This document shows, piece after piece, positions 18,338 to 27,995 of a stretch of DNA of 64,000 nt. The notes under the pieces were generated by a model. It was not told the origin of the DNA. It did no database searches and saw nothing but the letters and a program-made list of their open reading frames with translations. Each line of letters opens with the position of its first letter. Positions within the stretch are counted from its first letter, which is position 1. The translations under genes were made by a program, and so were the position numbers. This DNA is from Paenibacillus sp. IHBB 10380 (GTDB taxonomy: Bacteria; Bacillota; Bacilli; Paenibacillales; Paenibacillaceae): the NCBI RefSeq assembly GCF_000949425.1, contig NZ_CP010976.1, positions 5,084,001 through 5,148,000 on the forward strand, in the 5' to 3' direction.

Positions 18338-19396
18338 ATGTCTAGCTATAAAAATAACTATATGCAACGGAATTTTTCATCTATTTTAACGCATGAGGTG
18401 TTCGAGCTCGTAGCGGCGATTTCTGAGTACAAAGGAAAAGAAGGGCTGTATTCGTACCAATCTCCAGAGATCCTAAAGAGACTTCAGGGAGTCGCAACCA
18501 TACAAAGCACGGAATCTTCGAACCGAATTGAAGGTATTGTGGTAAACGGTAAACGACTAAAAAAGCTAATGGCTGAAAGCACTACGCCTCAAAATCGATC
18601 CGAGAATGAACTTGCTGCGTATCGTATGGTACTCTCGCAGATTCATGCTTCTGCGCAAGAGATCCCGATAACCCCTAATTTAATCAAACAGCTTCACGGG
18701 ATGTTATACAAATTCTCTCCCGGTGAAGGTGGACATTTCAAAATAAACGACAATGCGATTACGGAGAGACAACTAGACGGTAAGGAAATCTTACGGTTCT
18801 CACCGACGCCTGCGTTTCAAACTAATGAGGCAATGTCTGATCTGTGTACCTCATTCTCAACAGCTATGGAGAAGAAATATCCGCATCCCTTGATCGCGAT
18901 TGGAGCATTCGTTCTTGATTTTCTTTGCATCCATCCATTTAGGGATGGTAATGGAAGAATGGCTCGTCTGCTTACTCTTCTTAGTTTATATCATGCAGGT
19001 TATGAAGTCGGAAGATTTATTTCGTTGGAGAAAATTATTGAAGATACAAAAGATCGATATTACGCGACCTTGCATCGATCATCGCAAGGGTGGCATGAAG
19101 ATGGGCATCAATTAGTTCCTTGGCTAGAGTATTTTCTTGGGGTCATATTGGCCGCATATAAAGAGTTTGAAAATCGCGCAGGTTTGATTACAGATGGTAG
19201 AGGGCAAAAATCATCTCGAATTAGAGAAATGGTTAAAGGGATGCTAGGTTCCTTCACTGCAGCAGATATTGAAGAACGATGCCCCGATATTGCGCGTCCG
19301 ACAATTAATGCCGCACTTAAGAAAATGAGTGAGGAAGGCATTGTCCTACGGGATGGGATGGGACGTAGTGCAAAGTGGAGAGTGAAATCTCACTAG
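18338..19396 (+). CDS. Fic-domain protein (class II) with C-terminal winged helix
   Basis: 352 residues. Fic proteins attach AMP (or a related nucleotide moiety) to a hydroxyl side chain of a target protein. The active-site motif HPFRDGNGRMAR (His199) is intact. An N-terminal inhibitory motif of the S/TxxxEG form is present as SNRIEG (Ser61-Gly66), so the enzyme belongs to the self-inhibited class II. A C-terminal winged-helix domain (from about residue 285: AADIEERCPDIARPTINAAL) suggests DNA binding. The open frame runs back to 18035, but GGAGG is 7 bases before ATG 18338. No antitoxin gene lies beside it. Confidence 0.9.
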   Translation: MSSYKNNYMQRNFSSILTHEVFELVAAISEYKGKEGLYSYQSPEILKRLQGVATIQSTESSNRIEGIVVNGKRLKKLMAESTTPQNRSENELAAYRMVLSQIHASAQEIPITPNLIKQLHGMLYKFSPGEGGHFKINDNAITERQLDGKEILRFSPTPAFQTNEAMSDLCTSFSTAMEKKYPHPLIAIGAFVLDFLCIHPFRDGNGRMARLLTLLSLYHAGYEVGRFISLEKIIEDTKDRYYATLHRSSQGWHEDGHQLVPWLEYFLGVILAAYKEFENRAGLITDGRGQKSSRIREMVKGMLGSFTAADIEERCPDIARPTINAALKKMSEEGIVLRDGMGRSAKWRVKSH

Positions 19397-19590
19397 ACCA
19401 GAAAAGTGAGGGTGTCAGGTAATGGACGGAATTTTTCAAAAGTAAATCGCCGGCTTGTGGAAATGAGGTTAAAATGAAGATGATTCGTACTAACTCATTT
19501 CCAACCTTATATATAGAAAGAAGTAAGTGAGTTTATACCGTTCGGAGTTCCGAGCGAACACTAGTAAATAACAGGGATGGTGGGATAGTA

Positions 19591-20355
19591 ATGAGTAAAC
19601 CACAAGTAGGAATTCAATTATATTCCGTTCGAGATCGTAGCGAGAAGGATTTTCTGGGGACGATTCGGGAAATTGGAGAAATTGGCTATAAGAATGTACA
19701 GTTAGCCGGATACTACGGTCACTCGGCTAAGGAAGTCCGTCAAGCACTAGTGGATTCCGGTTTGAATGCAACTTCTGCGCATGTCGGTCTTACTGTTAAT
19801 GAAGCATCCGTCTGGGAAAACCTGAAGATATCTGTGGAGTATACTGTTGAGCTTGGTGTGAGGCGTTTTATCGTGCCTTCTTATCCACTTGAAGACAATC
19901 CAACACTAGATGATGTGTACAAAATGGCGGATACCCTCGCAGAAGCAGCTAAGATCGTTAAAGCTGCTGGACTTGAATTCGGATACCATAACCATGCGTT
20001 CGAATTCATGCCGGTTGAGGGTAAGCCAGTTATTGATCACATTCTGGAGAGAGTTCCAGCAGATCAGCTGTTCGCGGAGTTCGACTTAGGATGGGTTAAG
20101 GCAGCAGGTCAAGATCCAGCAGCATACGTGAACAAATATGCAGGGCGTCTTCCCGTCGTTCATGCGAAGGATTTTAAAGCAGATGGCAAGGATACGGAAA
20201 TCGGTAAAGGCACTGTCGACTGGGATTCTACATTAGCGGCTTGCGAAGCGGCTGGTGTGGAGTATGTCATCATTGAGCAAGAGCAATATGATGTATCCTC
20301 GCTAGAAAGTGCGAGGCTCAACTATGCTTGGTTCAAAGAACGTGGTTGGATTTAA
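19591..20355 (+). CDS. Sugar phosphate isomerase/epimerase (xylose isomerase-like TIM barrel)
   Basis: 254 residues matching the AP-endonuclease-2/xylose-isomerase-like fold: VGIQLYSVRD at the first strand, GYHNHAFEF and FDLGWVKAAG for metal-binding residues, and VVHAKDF and VIIEQEQYD toward the end. Such enzymes isomerise or epimerise sugars or inositol derivatives in the cytosol. The exact substrate is not predictable. It is flanked by unrelated genes and seems to be a single-gene unit; GGTGGG precedes the ATG. Confidence 0.88.
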   Translation: MSKPQVGIQLYSVRDRSEKDFLGTIREIGEIGYKNVQLAGYYGHSAKEVRQALVDSGLNATSAHVGLTVNEASVWENLKISVEYTVELGVRRFIVPSYPLEDNPTLDDVYKMADTLAEAAKIVKAAGLEFGYHNHAFEFMPVEGKPVIDHILERVPADQLFAEFDLGWVKAAGQDPAAYVNKYAGRLPVVHAKDFKADGKDTEIGKGTVDWDSTLAACEAAGVEYVIIEQEQYDVSSLESARLNYAWFKERGWI

Positions 20356-20447
20356 ATATAGCCCACAAGAAGAGGCCCGGACGATGATGTTCTGGTCCCT
20401 TATACATAGTAGCGATATCCAATAATATATGAAGCGAGTGATAATAA

Positions 20448-21647
20448 ATGGAAATTAGACAACTAACGGTAGATGAATTCGAGGAAAGGATGGCCTTATC
20501 GCAATTCGCTTTCCAAAATCGACTATCACCGGACGATATGGAAAACCAGAGGCTAGAATTCCGTCCGGATCAGGAGTGGGGTGTGTTTGACGAGCAGGGT
20601 AAGCTACTGTCCTCGTTATTGCTTTTCCCCCTAGAAGTTTGGATTCAAGAACGGAAGTTTGCCATGGGTGGAATTGGGGGAGTAGCGACATGGCCGGAAA
20701 CGAGAAGGCAAGGTTGCGTAAGTAAGCTTCTTGAGCATTCGCTTGAAACGATGCGTAAGAATGGACAGACGGTCAGTATGTTGCACCCATTCTCCATTCC
20801 CTTTTATCGTAAATTCGGTTGGGAAATGACAGTTGAGGTGAAGAAGTACACGATTAAAACTGGCCAACTTCCTCATCGGGTAGATGTATCGGGACGTGTT
20901 GAGCGGATGCCTAAGCCAGACATAGACATCCTTGATTTGGTGTATACACAATATGCTTCACGCTATACAGGAACGCTTATTAGGACGGCGGACTGGTGGG
21001 AGCAAAAGATTCTGTATAAGCCGGGGATTGTAGCGGTTTATACGACTGACACGGGTAAGGTAGAAGGTTACGTGTTCTATGAGGTAGCAAATGGCAAGCT
21101 GACGATTCATGAGTTAGTAAGTATTAATGAGACGGCTCGGCTGGCTCTGTGGACCTATATAGGTAATCATGACTCCATGATCGATGAAGTTATCCTGATG
21201 GCTCCTATGGATGACTCGCTACCATTCTTACTTCCTGATCCTAGAATTAAGCAGGAGGTTTTTTCATACTTCATGTCGCGGATCGTAGATGTGGAAGCTT
21301 TCGTGAGCCAATATGCATGGCTACCAAGGGAGCGGGAGGAAGAAGTGATAATTACGCTAACTGATGACCATGCACCTTGGAATAATGGCGTATTTAAGCT
21401 GGTGTGGAGTAAAGAAGGTGTGGCTCGGCTTGATCGAGTTGAAATGGCGAAAGTGGATAAGGAAAGTGGCGAAATGGAAGTATGCGGGATAACCTGTGAT
21501 ATTCAAGCGCTAACTGTGATGTTACTTGGAACTCGCAAGCCTTCTTGGTTATGTGAAGTGGGACGAATGAGTGGATCTAAAGAGAGTGTAGCGCTGTTAG
21601 AACAGAGGATTCCGATTCGTATGACACACTTGATGGATTTCTTTTAG
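20448..21647 (+). CDS. Eis-like GNAT acetyltransferase
   Basis: 399 residues with the three-part architecture of Eis (enhanced intracellular survival) proteins. An N-terminal GNAT domain (GGIGGVATWPETRRQGCVSKLL is the acetyl-CoA loop region; only part quoted here is diagnostic: RRQGCVSKLL) is followed by a second GNAT-like domain and a C-terminal SCP2-like domain ending in the typical terminal carboxylate. Relatives acetylate amines, including aminoglycosides. The natural substrate here is unknown. Confidence 0.88.
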   Translation: MEIRQLTVDEFEERMALSQFAFQNRLSPDDMENQRLEFRPDQEWGVFDEQGKLLSSLLLFPLEVWIQERKFAMGGIGGVATWPETRRQGCVSKLLEHSLETMRKNGQTVSMLHPFSIPFYRKFGWEMTVEVKKYTIKTGQLPHRVDVSGRVERMPKPDIDILDLVYTQYASRYTGTLIRTADWWEQKILYKPGIVAVYTTDTGKVEGYVFYEVANGKLTIHELVSINETARLALWTYIGNHDSMIDEVILMAPMDDSLPFLLPDPRIKQEVFSYFMSRIVDVEAFVSQYAWLPREREEEVIITLTDDHAPWNNGVFKLVWSKEGVARLDRVEMAKVDKESGEMEVCGITCDIQALTVMLLGTRKPSWLCEVGRMSGSKESVALLEQRIPIRMTHLMDFF

Positions 21648-21727
21648 GTGAAATGGAGGTACGGAGAAAACCGGGACCGCTATGGATGAATACCTTGATG
21701 TCAGCTTCCTGAGGTTCTCGTCGGACT

Positions 21728-21783
21728 AACGAAGAAAAAGCTTGTCACTGAAACGAGGTGGCGAGCTCTTTCTTCGTTTTTGT
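21728..21783 (+). terminator. Terminator after eis-like gene
   Basis: Stem AACGAAGAAAAAGCT / AGCTCTTTCTTCGTT followed by TTTG. The remaining sequence to 22026 shows no gene. Confidence 0.75.
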
Positions 21784-22026
21784 GTTACACGGCATTGATG
21801 ACGGGGAGATTATCTCAAATTTTACGCGGAGTTAAAGCTTGTCTTGCCCCTAATCGTTAGTAGGTATCGAAGGAGAAACTTGTGGAAGTTAATGTGAGTA
21901 TATAGTATTCTAAATGAATAGGTAAATATAACCATGTCTATTTTCCTTGTTTTATCCTGTATTTACTTGGATCTAGTTCTTTAGTTCGTTAAGAGAATAA
22001 CTATTTTGTCGAAAGAGGTGTACGTA

Positions 22027-24387
22027 GTGAGGCGTTTAATGGTAGTTTTATCTGCAATAATGCTAGTTTTAACAGGGTGTTCTGGGAGTTCGGGGTCTGA
22101 ATCTGGGCAAACAGACGTTGCTTTATCTGAAAATGGACCTAAGCTGTCCGAAACAAGTAGTGTAACAGTACTAGATATTAAGAAGAAGTACGGCACTGAA
22201 GCGGACAAGTCCTTAATGCCGATGTACAATGTAGCAAGAGACGAGGTTTTTACTTTCAAATTCAAGAGTGAGTTTGTCAGTGTTATCGCTGATGATATTA
22301 TTTCAGTACATACCGATGTAAAAGCCCTTAAACAGAGTAAGCTATTTACTTTCACAGACTTTATAAGTTTTTCCAATTCAAATACGATTCAGATAAAGCC
22401 GATTGATAGTGTTTTAACCTCCTCTGATACCAAGGAAGGTGGATGGGGTAATGCTCCGATCTACTATATTAGAATCAACTATGATCTTGACGCACCTGAA
22501 CCTACAAAACTTGAAAGGCCTATTATCGTTCCTTTCACGATCAAATCAGATTTGCCTAATCCAACATTAAGATACGAGATCAATAATAGTGGAGAATTCA
22601 AGTTGGTTTGGGATAAAGTAGAAGGAGCGACATCGTACAGAGTTTATAATAGAAAAATAATGGGACGTATTGGAGAGGCAGAAAACCTACCTTTAAACGG
22701 ACCTGAAGAGGGTTATGGTGGACTGTTTCAGTCTCCACATCTTGAAAGGGAAGTGAAAGAAACTGAGTTGTCTTATTTCCTTTCTAGCTTTGATCCAGAA
22801 GAACCAGATCCAGATGATTATTACAAAACCCATCAAAACTTAGGGGTTAATGGAGAATATTATGTAACCGCGGTAAATGAGGATAAGGAGTCTAACTTCA
22901 GTAATGTGGTAAGCACGACCAGCTTATCCACACGAATTCCTGAAAACTTTGAGGGAGATATCGGCTTTAATAGTTATAATACTTTCTCCCAATTACCTAA
23001 GAGGGCTAGTGTGGAATTTGTCAATGGTTCCTTGTCTTCACGAAATATTATTTACGATACAGACAATATTAAGATTCAAGAATCCAATAAAACCCCAGTT
23101 TATTATACGGTAGAAGGAACAACTTTCAAGGGGCTTGTCAACGTAAAGGACATCACTGAAGCTGATATCCAACAATTAAAAGATAGTCAAATGTCAGAAA
23201 CGAGCACGGGGTATATAGAACCTAAGAATACTACAGATTATGTCCCTTCTCCAGATGTGCCTACTGTCATCCAACAAGAGGAAGTTTCTGAAACTCAAGA
23301 AGGACCCTCTAACAATGTAACAGATACTCAGAAACAGAATACCGAGAAGAAGGTAGAAGAGGGTAACAAGGAAACGGTATCTGCACCTGAATTAATTAAA
23401 GATGTAGAAGTAAATGCTGATTCTGCTCTTGAAGAGTATTTGGCTTTGAAAATGATGAATGCTGAGCAGGAGATTTCCTTAAGGGCTTTCCCTGAGGCTC
23501 AGAATTTTGAGACATTATCGGATGTATTGCAAAAATCCATGTATCAAAACCCGCTTGTTCTTGGGGTAAAGGGATTTGGTTACGATTACGATTCCTTGAA
23601 TCTGACAATTAAGTATGATGACACAGCTGAATCCATTAAGAAGAAACAAGAAGAGATCATTGCCGAGGCTAAAAAAATTGTTTCTTCCACGATCAAATCA
23701 GATATGTCGGTAGAGCAGAAGCATAAAGCTATTTATGATTATCTGAACGAAAACACGAAGTATGACGGTGAAGCTTTAGCAAGTGCGGAAGCGAGCGGAT
23801 TCCAAGAAGTAGACCCTAAGTTCAATGATTCTTTCAATACTTACGGGATTATGGTCAAGAAAGTCGGGGTATGTGCCTCTTATGCTTCCGTTTATAAGAT
23901 TTTGAGCGACCTAGCGGGTTTAGAAAGTGTAGTCGTTACGGGAGATATGAGTGGCGTTCCACATGCTTGGAATAAGGTGAAACTGGATAACGGTTGGGTG
24001 AATGTGGACTCTACGAATAATGCTACCAATAGCGGCATTCCTTATCTCTTGTTTAACTCTAGTGATGAAACAGCTAAATCTCTTAATTTCACAGTGAGTA
24101 AAGAGTTTTGGATAGATAGTCAGATCTCACAATTTGATGCGAAAGATGGCTCTAAGGATTATTACAAAGCAAATGATTTGGAAGCCACATCTTCTAGTGA
24201 ATTAGGGGCAAAATTATTAGAAAAGGTAAAAGAGGGAAATACTTTCATCGTGGTTCGTCTTGCAGGTCGAATTGATGAAGCAGTCTTAATAGAGGAAGCG
24301 CAAAAAGCCTTGAGTGTCCTACCTGAGGATAAGTTAAAGAATGCTCAAATGGGTAGTTTAAGCAGTTATATTATGGTTAAATATTAG
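22027..24387 (+). CDS. Large lipoprotein with transglutaminase-like domain
   Basis: 786 residues. Lipoprotein signal VRRLMVVLSAIMLVLTGC, so membrane-anchored and extracellular. The N-terminal 350 residues are beta-rich with an FN3-like segment (GEFKLVWDKVEGATSYRVYN). A long acidic, Q/T/E-rich linker follows (about 395-455). The C-terminal part has a transglutaminase-core fold with Cys in KVGVCASYASVYKIL, His in VPHAWNKVKLDNGW and Asp in VNVDSTN. Relatives act as proteases or crosslinkers at the cell surface. The frame opens with TTG at 22006, but AAAGAGGTG lies 6 bases before GTG 22027, which gives a short normal signal peptide. It appears monocistronic. Confidence 0.85.
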   Translation: MRRLMVVLSAIMLVLTGCSGSSGSESGQTDVALSENGPKLSETSSVTVLDIKKKYGTEADKSLMPMYNVARDEVFTFKFKSEFVSVIADDIISVHTDVKALKQSKLFTFTDFISFSNSNTIQIKPIDSVLTSSDTKEGGWGNAPIYYIRINYDLDAPEPTKLERPIIVPFTIKSDLPNPTLRYEINNSGEFKLVWDKVEGATSYRVYNRKIMGRIGEAENLPLNGPEEGYGGLFQSPHLEREVKETELSYFLSSFDPEEPDPDDYYKTHQNLGVNGEYYVTAVNEDKESNFSNVVSTTSLSTRIPENFEGDIGFNSYNTFSQLPKRASVEFVNGSLSSRNIIYDTDNIKIQESNKTPVYYTVEGTTFKGLVNVKDITEADIQQLKDSQMSETSTGYIEPKNTTDYVPSPDVPTVIQQEEVSETQEGPSNNVTDTQKQNTEKKVEEGNKETVSAPELIKDVEVNADSALEEYLALKMMNAEQEISLRAFPEAQNFETLSDVLQKSMYQNPLVLGVKGFGYDYDSLNLTIKYDDTAESIKKKQEEIIAEAKKIVSSTIKSDMSVEQKHKAIYDYLNENTKYDGEALASAEASGFQEVDPKFNDSFNTYGIMVKKVGVCASYASVYKILSDLAGLESVVVTGDMSGVPHAWNKVKLDNGWVNVDSTNNATNSGIPYLLFNSSDETAKSLNFTVSKEFWIDSQISQFDAKDGSKDYYKANDLEATSSSELGAKLLEKVKEGNTFIVVRLAGRIDEAVLIEEAQKALSVLPEDKLKNAQMGSLSSYIMVKY

Positions 24388-24400
24388 GCTTATAATGATA

Positions 24401-24438
24401 AGACTCTTTCGACTTCGGTCGAGAGAGTTTTTTATTTT
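24401..24438 (+). terminator. Terminator after transglutaminase-like gene
   Basis: Stem ACTCTTTCGAC / GTCGAGAGAGT with a TTCG tetraloop, followed by TTTTTTATTTT. Confidence 0.9.
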
Positions 24439-24556
24439 GACAACAGAAAGAGTTGGGAGAAATCGATTATGCTGTGAGTGGAGAGAACAATATTGAAACA
24501 GCTATTAACCCTCGACTATGATACATTGTATAAAACGTTAGAAAAGAGGCGGAAAC

Positions 24557-25642
24557 ATGTCAGTTATAGATGTTTGGCAAGGTGATGTTAACCAAGCAAT
24601 CTGCGCATTTACGTTTGATGACGGACCCTCCCAACTTCCACTTGAGTTGTGGCTTGATGTTCTGGAGCAGGAAGGAGTCGTGGGTACCTTTTTCTTCACA
24701 GGAGAGTGGATGGATAGATACCCGGACAAAGCGAGAGAAATACTTTCCCAGGGTCATGTCCTTGCCCCTCATACATATCATCATCGCCGGATGGAAGAAG
24801 TACCAAAGTCCGTATTTTTGGAGCAGCTAAAGCTGACTGAGTTGGCTTATCAGGAGGCGACGGGCCTTCCTTGCCCAAGCTTTATGCGTTTTCCTTATTG
24901 TTCGTACCGGGAGGAAAATCTAGATTGGTTGGCCGAGTGGGGGTATCTGGATATCGAAGGGATCGATTCCGGAGATTGGGCAGGCAGATCTGCGGAGGAT
25001 ATTGTTGCTAAGGTCGAGCCTATTCTTGATAAAGGTGCGATTGTGGTCATGCATAGCAATGATATTGCGAAAGGCTCTCCTGATGCTTTAAGATCGCTTA
25101 TCCGGATAGCCAAACAAAGAGGGCTGAGAGGCGTAGGTATACCCGAAATACTAGAGTCCGTTGGATTAGAAGTGGGTTACAGGCCTTGGAAAATTACGGT
25201 CGAGGTTCCTACTAAGCTGGAAAATTCCACAGAAGGTTGGGTTCCCTTGAATAACAGCCAGGAACTTGCAGCCCAGTCGATAGAATGGAGCATTCCACAA
25301 TATACACTGCAATTCACTTCCGAGAGCGAATGGCTTGAGCATCTAGAGAATCCTCTTCGTGAGTTTGGCGTTACGGAGAATCGACAGCTGTTTTCCGTCA
25401 AGGAGTTTAGTGGCTCCTATTGGGGTTATGTACGCGTCGGCGTCACGAAAGATACGCTTGTATTATTGGATTATGCTGTAAAGGAAGCACATGCGGATAC
25501 ATTGGTGTACCTACTTCGTTGGGCTGCAGAAACTGCGTCTGGACTAGGACTAACCCGAATTGAGGCAAGACGGGATATTCGCAAGCTGAACGAGATGTGC
25601 AGACAGCTAGGCTGGCAATCGGAGATTAAGGAAGATCAATAA
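24557..25642 (+). CDS. Polysaccharide deacetylase (CE4) fused to a GNAT-like domain
   Basis: 361 residues. The N-terminal part (1-205) is a NodB/CE4 deacetylase with motif 1 TFDDGPS and metal-binding HTYHH. The later motifs are unusual: RFPYCS replaces RxPxG, while DSGDW and IVVMHS remain. No signal peptide is seen, so the protein is probably cytosolic, unlike most CE4 enzymes. The C-terminal 130 residues resemble a short GNAT fold (LLRWAAETASGLGLTRIEAR and the LGW ending). The combination suggests deacetylation and N-acylation of one small amino-sugar or amine substrate. GAGGCGG precedes the ATG. Confidence 0.8.
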   Translation: MSVIDVWQGDVNQAICAFTFDDGPSQLPLELWLDVLEQEGVVGTFFFTGEWMDRYPDKAREILSQGHVLAPHTYHHRRMEEVPKSVFLEQLKLTELAYQEATGLPCPSFMRFPYCSYREENLDWLAEWGYLDIEGIDSGDWAGRSAEDIVAKVEPILDKGAIVVMHSNDIAKGSPDALRSLIRIAKQRGLRGVGIPEILESVGLEVGYRPWKITVEVPTKLENSTEGWVPLNNSQELAAQSIEWSIPQYTLQFTSESEWLEHLENPLREFGVTENRQLFSVKEFSGSYWGYVRVGVTKDTLVLLDYAVKEAHADTLVYLLRWAAETASGLGLTRIEARRDIRKLNEMCRQLGWQSEIKEDQ

Positions 25643-25675
25643 TGAGTAAATAAAGGGGTTGCCGGTTTAATGGCA

Positions 25676-25723
25676 GCCCCTGACCCGTCTGGAGCGGGGA
25701 AAACGACTTTAATGAAAATTTGG
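25676..25723 (+). pseudogene. Fragment of an ABC transporter ATPase (Walker A)
   Basis: PDPSGAGKTTLMKI is a Walker A box with its flanks, in frame after an ATG that belongs to a hairpin (GGGGTTGCC / GGCAGCCCC, 25654-25679). The rest of the ATPase is absent; the sequence runs straight into the 3' end of the convergent histidine kinase. It looks like a deletion relic of an ABC transporter once paired with the two-component system. Confidence 0.6.
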
Positions 25724-25761
25724 TTAATGCGGTTATACCCGATTCGATTACTGTTGAACGG

Positions 25762-27129
25762 CTACGTGGGCGATGCCGCAGGAAATCCAATCGAGATCAC
25801 CGCACCGCCTTCCTTACGGTTGCCCGCCGTGATAAGACCTCCGCAGCGCTCGATGATCGCACGGGATATGGCCAGCCCGAGTCCGGACTCACCGTCTTTT
25901 CCTTTTACAAACCGGTGGAACAGATAAGGAAGCAGGTCTTCTGATATTCCGGCACCATCATCGCTAACTGATATTTCAATGCGGCCATTCTTGATCGTAG
26001 CATCAATATGGATCTGTTGATTTGCATACCGGGTTGCATTAGAGACCACATTAAGTAGTGCCTGTAACAGCTTATCCCTGTCGGCACGGATCGTAAGTGG
26101 TTCATGCTCGTCGTATGACGTATGCAGGGTCAGCCCTCTCTTCATCAAAAGAGGGTTCATACGTTCAATGGTTTCTATCAGCAGGTCCTTCAGACAAACC
26201 TCCGTGGTTTTGAATATATCTTCCTCACTGTCCAGCTTCGCAAGCAGCGTCATCTCCGTAACGAGTTTCTTCAACCGGCCGCTCTCACTCATAATAATAT
26301 CGAGGCCCTTCGGGACATTTTCACCTTCGAAAATGCCGTCTCTGATCCCTTCGGCGTAACCTGAGATGGACATTAAGGGTGTCTTTAATTCATGGGAAGC
26401 ATTTTGAAAAAATTGCTTCTGCACATGGTTAAACCGTCTCAATTCACCAGCCATCTCATATACCGATTGCGCGACGGACCCAATTTCCCCTCCGGCCTTG
26501 ATCAACTTAACGTCTGAAAAGTGTCGATCCTTCACCTTTTTAAGCTCATCCCGCAGCCTCATCAAAGGTTGAATTAGCTTTTTCGTGATAAATAGACTCA
26601 ACAGGAACATAAGCACCCCTGCCACACAGAAAACGATGAGTAGTCTTCTAAGCAGCGCTTGTTCGATGGCTTCAACCTTGCTCATAGGAGTAAGGAGAGT
26701 CAACGTTCCTAGAGGCGTTGCATTAACTTCAGTAATAAACCGTTTATCCGTCCCGTTCCAAATGTTTTGTAGATTCGAGGCTTCGCTTGCCGTAGTGCCC
26801 ATGACTATTTCGATGCGATCCATAGGCACAGATGTGGACACAACGTTTCCTGTCTCATCGGTAAGAATGGCCTCAACACCTGCAGTTGCAGGAGATATGA
26901 TTGCGGGTAACATGGTGAATGGATCCCCGATGACCATATTTTCCGCGCTTTCCTGACTTAACGAGGCTGTCATTGCAACACTCATTGTTTTCAAATCTTC
27001 CTTCTGTACTCCGATAAAATGATCTAACAGCACATGATGGATCACGACAGCCGTGACGGAAAGCACTAACACCAGCGCTATGCCAAAGGCTAAATTAATC
27101 TGATGTACCAGCTTCATCCGTCTGCTCAT
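25762..27129 (-). CDS. Membrane sensor histidine kinase (OmpR-system type)
   Basis: 455 residues: membrane segment 1 (about 9-33), an extracellular sensor region of about 130 residues, membrane segment 2 (about 162-185) followed by a HAMP region, HisKA with QNASHELKTPLMSISGYAEG (phospho-accepting His), then HATPase motifs NVVSNATRYA, VSDDGAGIS and GESGLGLAISRAI. It overlaps its response regulator by 35 bases, and a later Met at 27117 is an alternative start. The signal is unknown. The secreted-protein gene opposite the regulator and the lost ABC ATPase downstream suggest an envelope-stress role. Confidence 0.93.
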   Translation of the reverse strand: MSRRMKLVHQINLAFGIALVLVLSVTAVVIHHVLLDHFIGVQKEDLKTMSVAMTASLSQESAENMVIGDPFTMLPAIISPATAGVEAILTDETGNVVSTSVPMDRIEIVMGTTASEASNLQNIWNGTDKRFITEVNATPLGTLTLLTPMSKVEAIEQALLRRLLIVFCVAGVLMFLLSLFITKKLIQPLMRLRDELKKVKDRHFSDVKLIKAGGEIGSVAQSVYEMAGELRRFNHVQKQFFQNASHELKTPLMSISGYAEGIRDGIFEGENVPKGLDIIMSESGRLKKLVTEMTLLAKLDSEEDIFKTTEVCLKDLLIETIERMNPLLMKRGLTLHTSYDEHEPLTIRADRDKLLQALLNVVSNATRYANQQIHIDATIKNGRIEISVSDDGAGISEDLLPYLFHRFVKGKDGESGLGLAISRAIIERCGGLITAGNRKEGGAVISIGFPAASPT

Positions 27130-27835
27130 CCCCCTCTGTTCTCATGCGATAGCCATGTCCCCATACCGCTTCAATCGGTACATGTTCTAACTTTTTACGC
27201 ATCCTCTTAATCAAATGATCGACGGCGCGGTCGCTTCCAAAATAATCGTCTCCCCAGACGAATGTCAGCAACTCGTCTCTCGTAAAGGCGCGGTTCGGTG
27301 AATCGGCGAATACCCTCAGCATTGTGAATTCTTTGCTGGTCAGGTCTACTTCTTCTTCACACCAGAACACGCGTCTTTCCTCCAGCAACAGCTGAAGCCG
27401 GCCGATTTCAATGCGGGCGGGCGTAGTTGGGATGCTTACCCCTTCTACTACCGGGTTGCTCATTTTATACCACCGTTGGAGCTGCCGTTTAATGCGGGCT
27501 ACTAGCTCTCGGGGGCTAAACGGCTTGACCAGATAATCATCGCTTCCAAGTTCCAGACCTAATATTTTATCAACTTCATTATCCCTTGCAGAAATCATAA
27601 TGATCGGCACCTCTGCCTCATTCCGGATTCGCCTGCAAAATTCGTACCCGTCCATGCCGGGAAGCATGATGTCGAGCACCCACATGTCCGGTGGGCTTGT
27701 CTGCCACAAAGTCCATGCTTCCTCTGCACTACTAAGTCCGATGGTTCGGTAATTTTCCTTTTGCAAGTAAGCTTCCACAAGATTGCGTATATGCTGATCA
27801 TCGTCCACTACGGCAATGAGATAGTTATTATTCAT
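27095..27835 (-). CDS. OmpR/PhoB-family response regulator
   Basis: 246 residues. Receiver domain with acidic pocket VVDDDQ, phospho-acceptor Asp in VLDIMLPGMDG, Ser in IMISARD and Lys in YLVKPFSP. The C-terminal winged helix (VDLTSKEFTMLRVFADSPN to GHGYRM) is of the OmpR type. It is first in the operon with the kinase and diverges from the secreted protein at 27996, whose promoter is a likely target. Confidence 0.95.
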   Translation of the reverse strand: MNNNYLIAVVDDDQHIRNLVEAYLQKENYRTIGLSSAEEAWTLWQTSPPDMWVLDIMLPGMDGYEFCRRIRNEAEVPIIMISARDNEVDKILGLELGSDDYLVKPFSPRELVARIKRQLQRWYKMSNPVVEGVSIPTTPARIEIGRLQLLLEERRVFWCEEEVDLTSKEFTMLRVFADSPNRAFTRDELLTFVWGDDYFGSDRAVDHLIKRMRKKLEHVPIEAVWGHGYRMRTEGDEQTDEAGTSD

Positions 27836-27995
27836 TTATGTTACCTCCAGATTATTTCTCTCATAAGTATACCAAGCCGCAGAGGAGTATAGAGAGCTGC
27901 CATCATTTTTCCACAAATCAACCAATATTTTGCCACACCTTTTTTGTAAGCTTGGACTTGTAAGATCATTTGAAACAACGAGGAGTGTTGTATTC

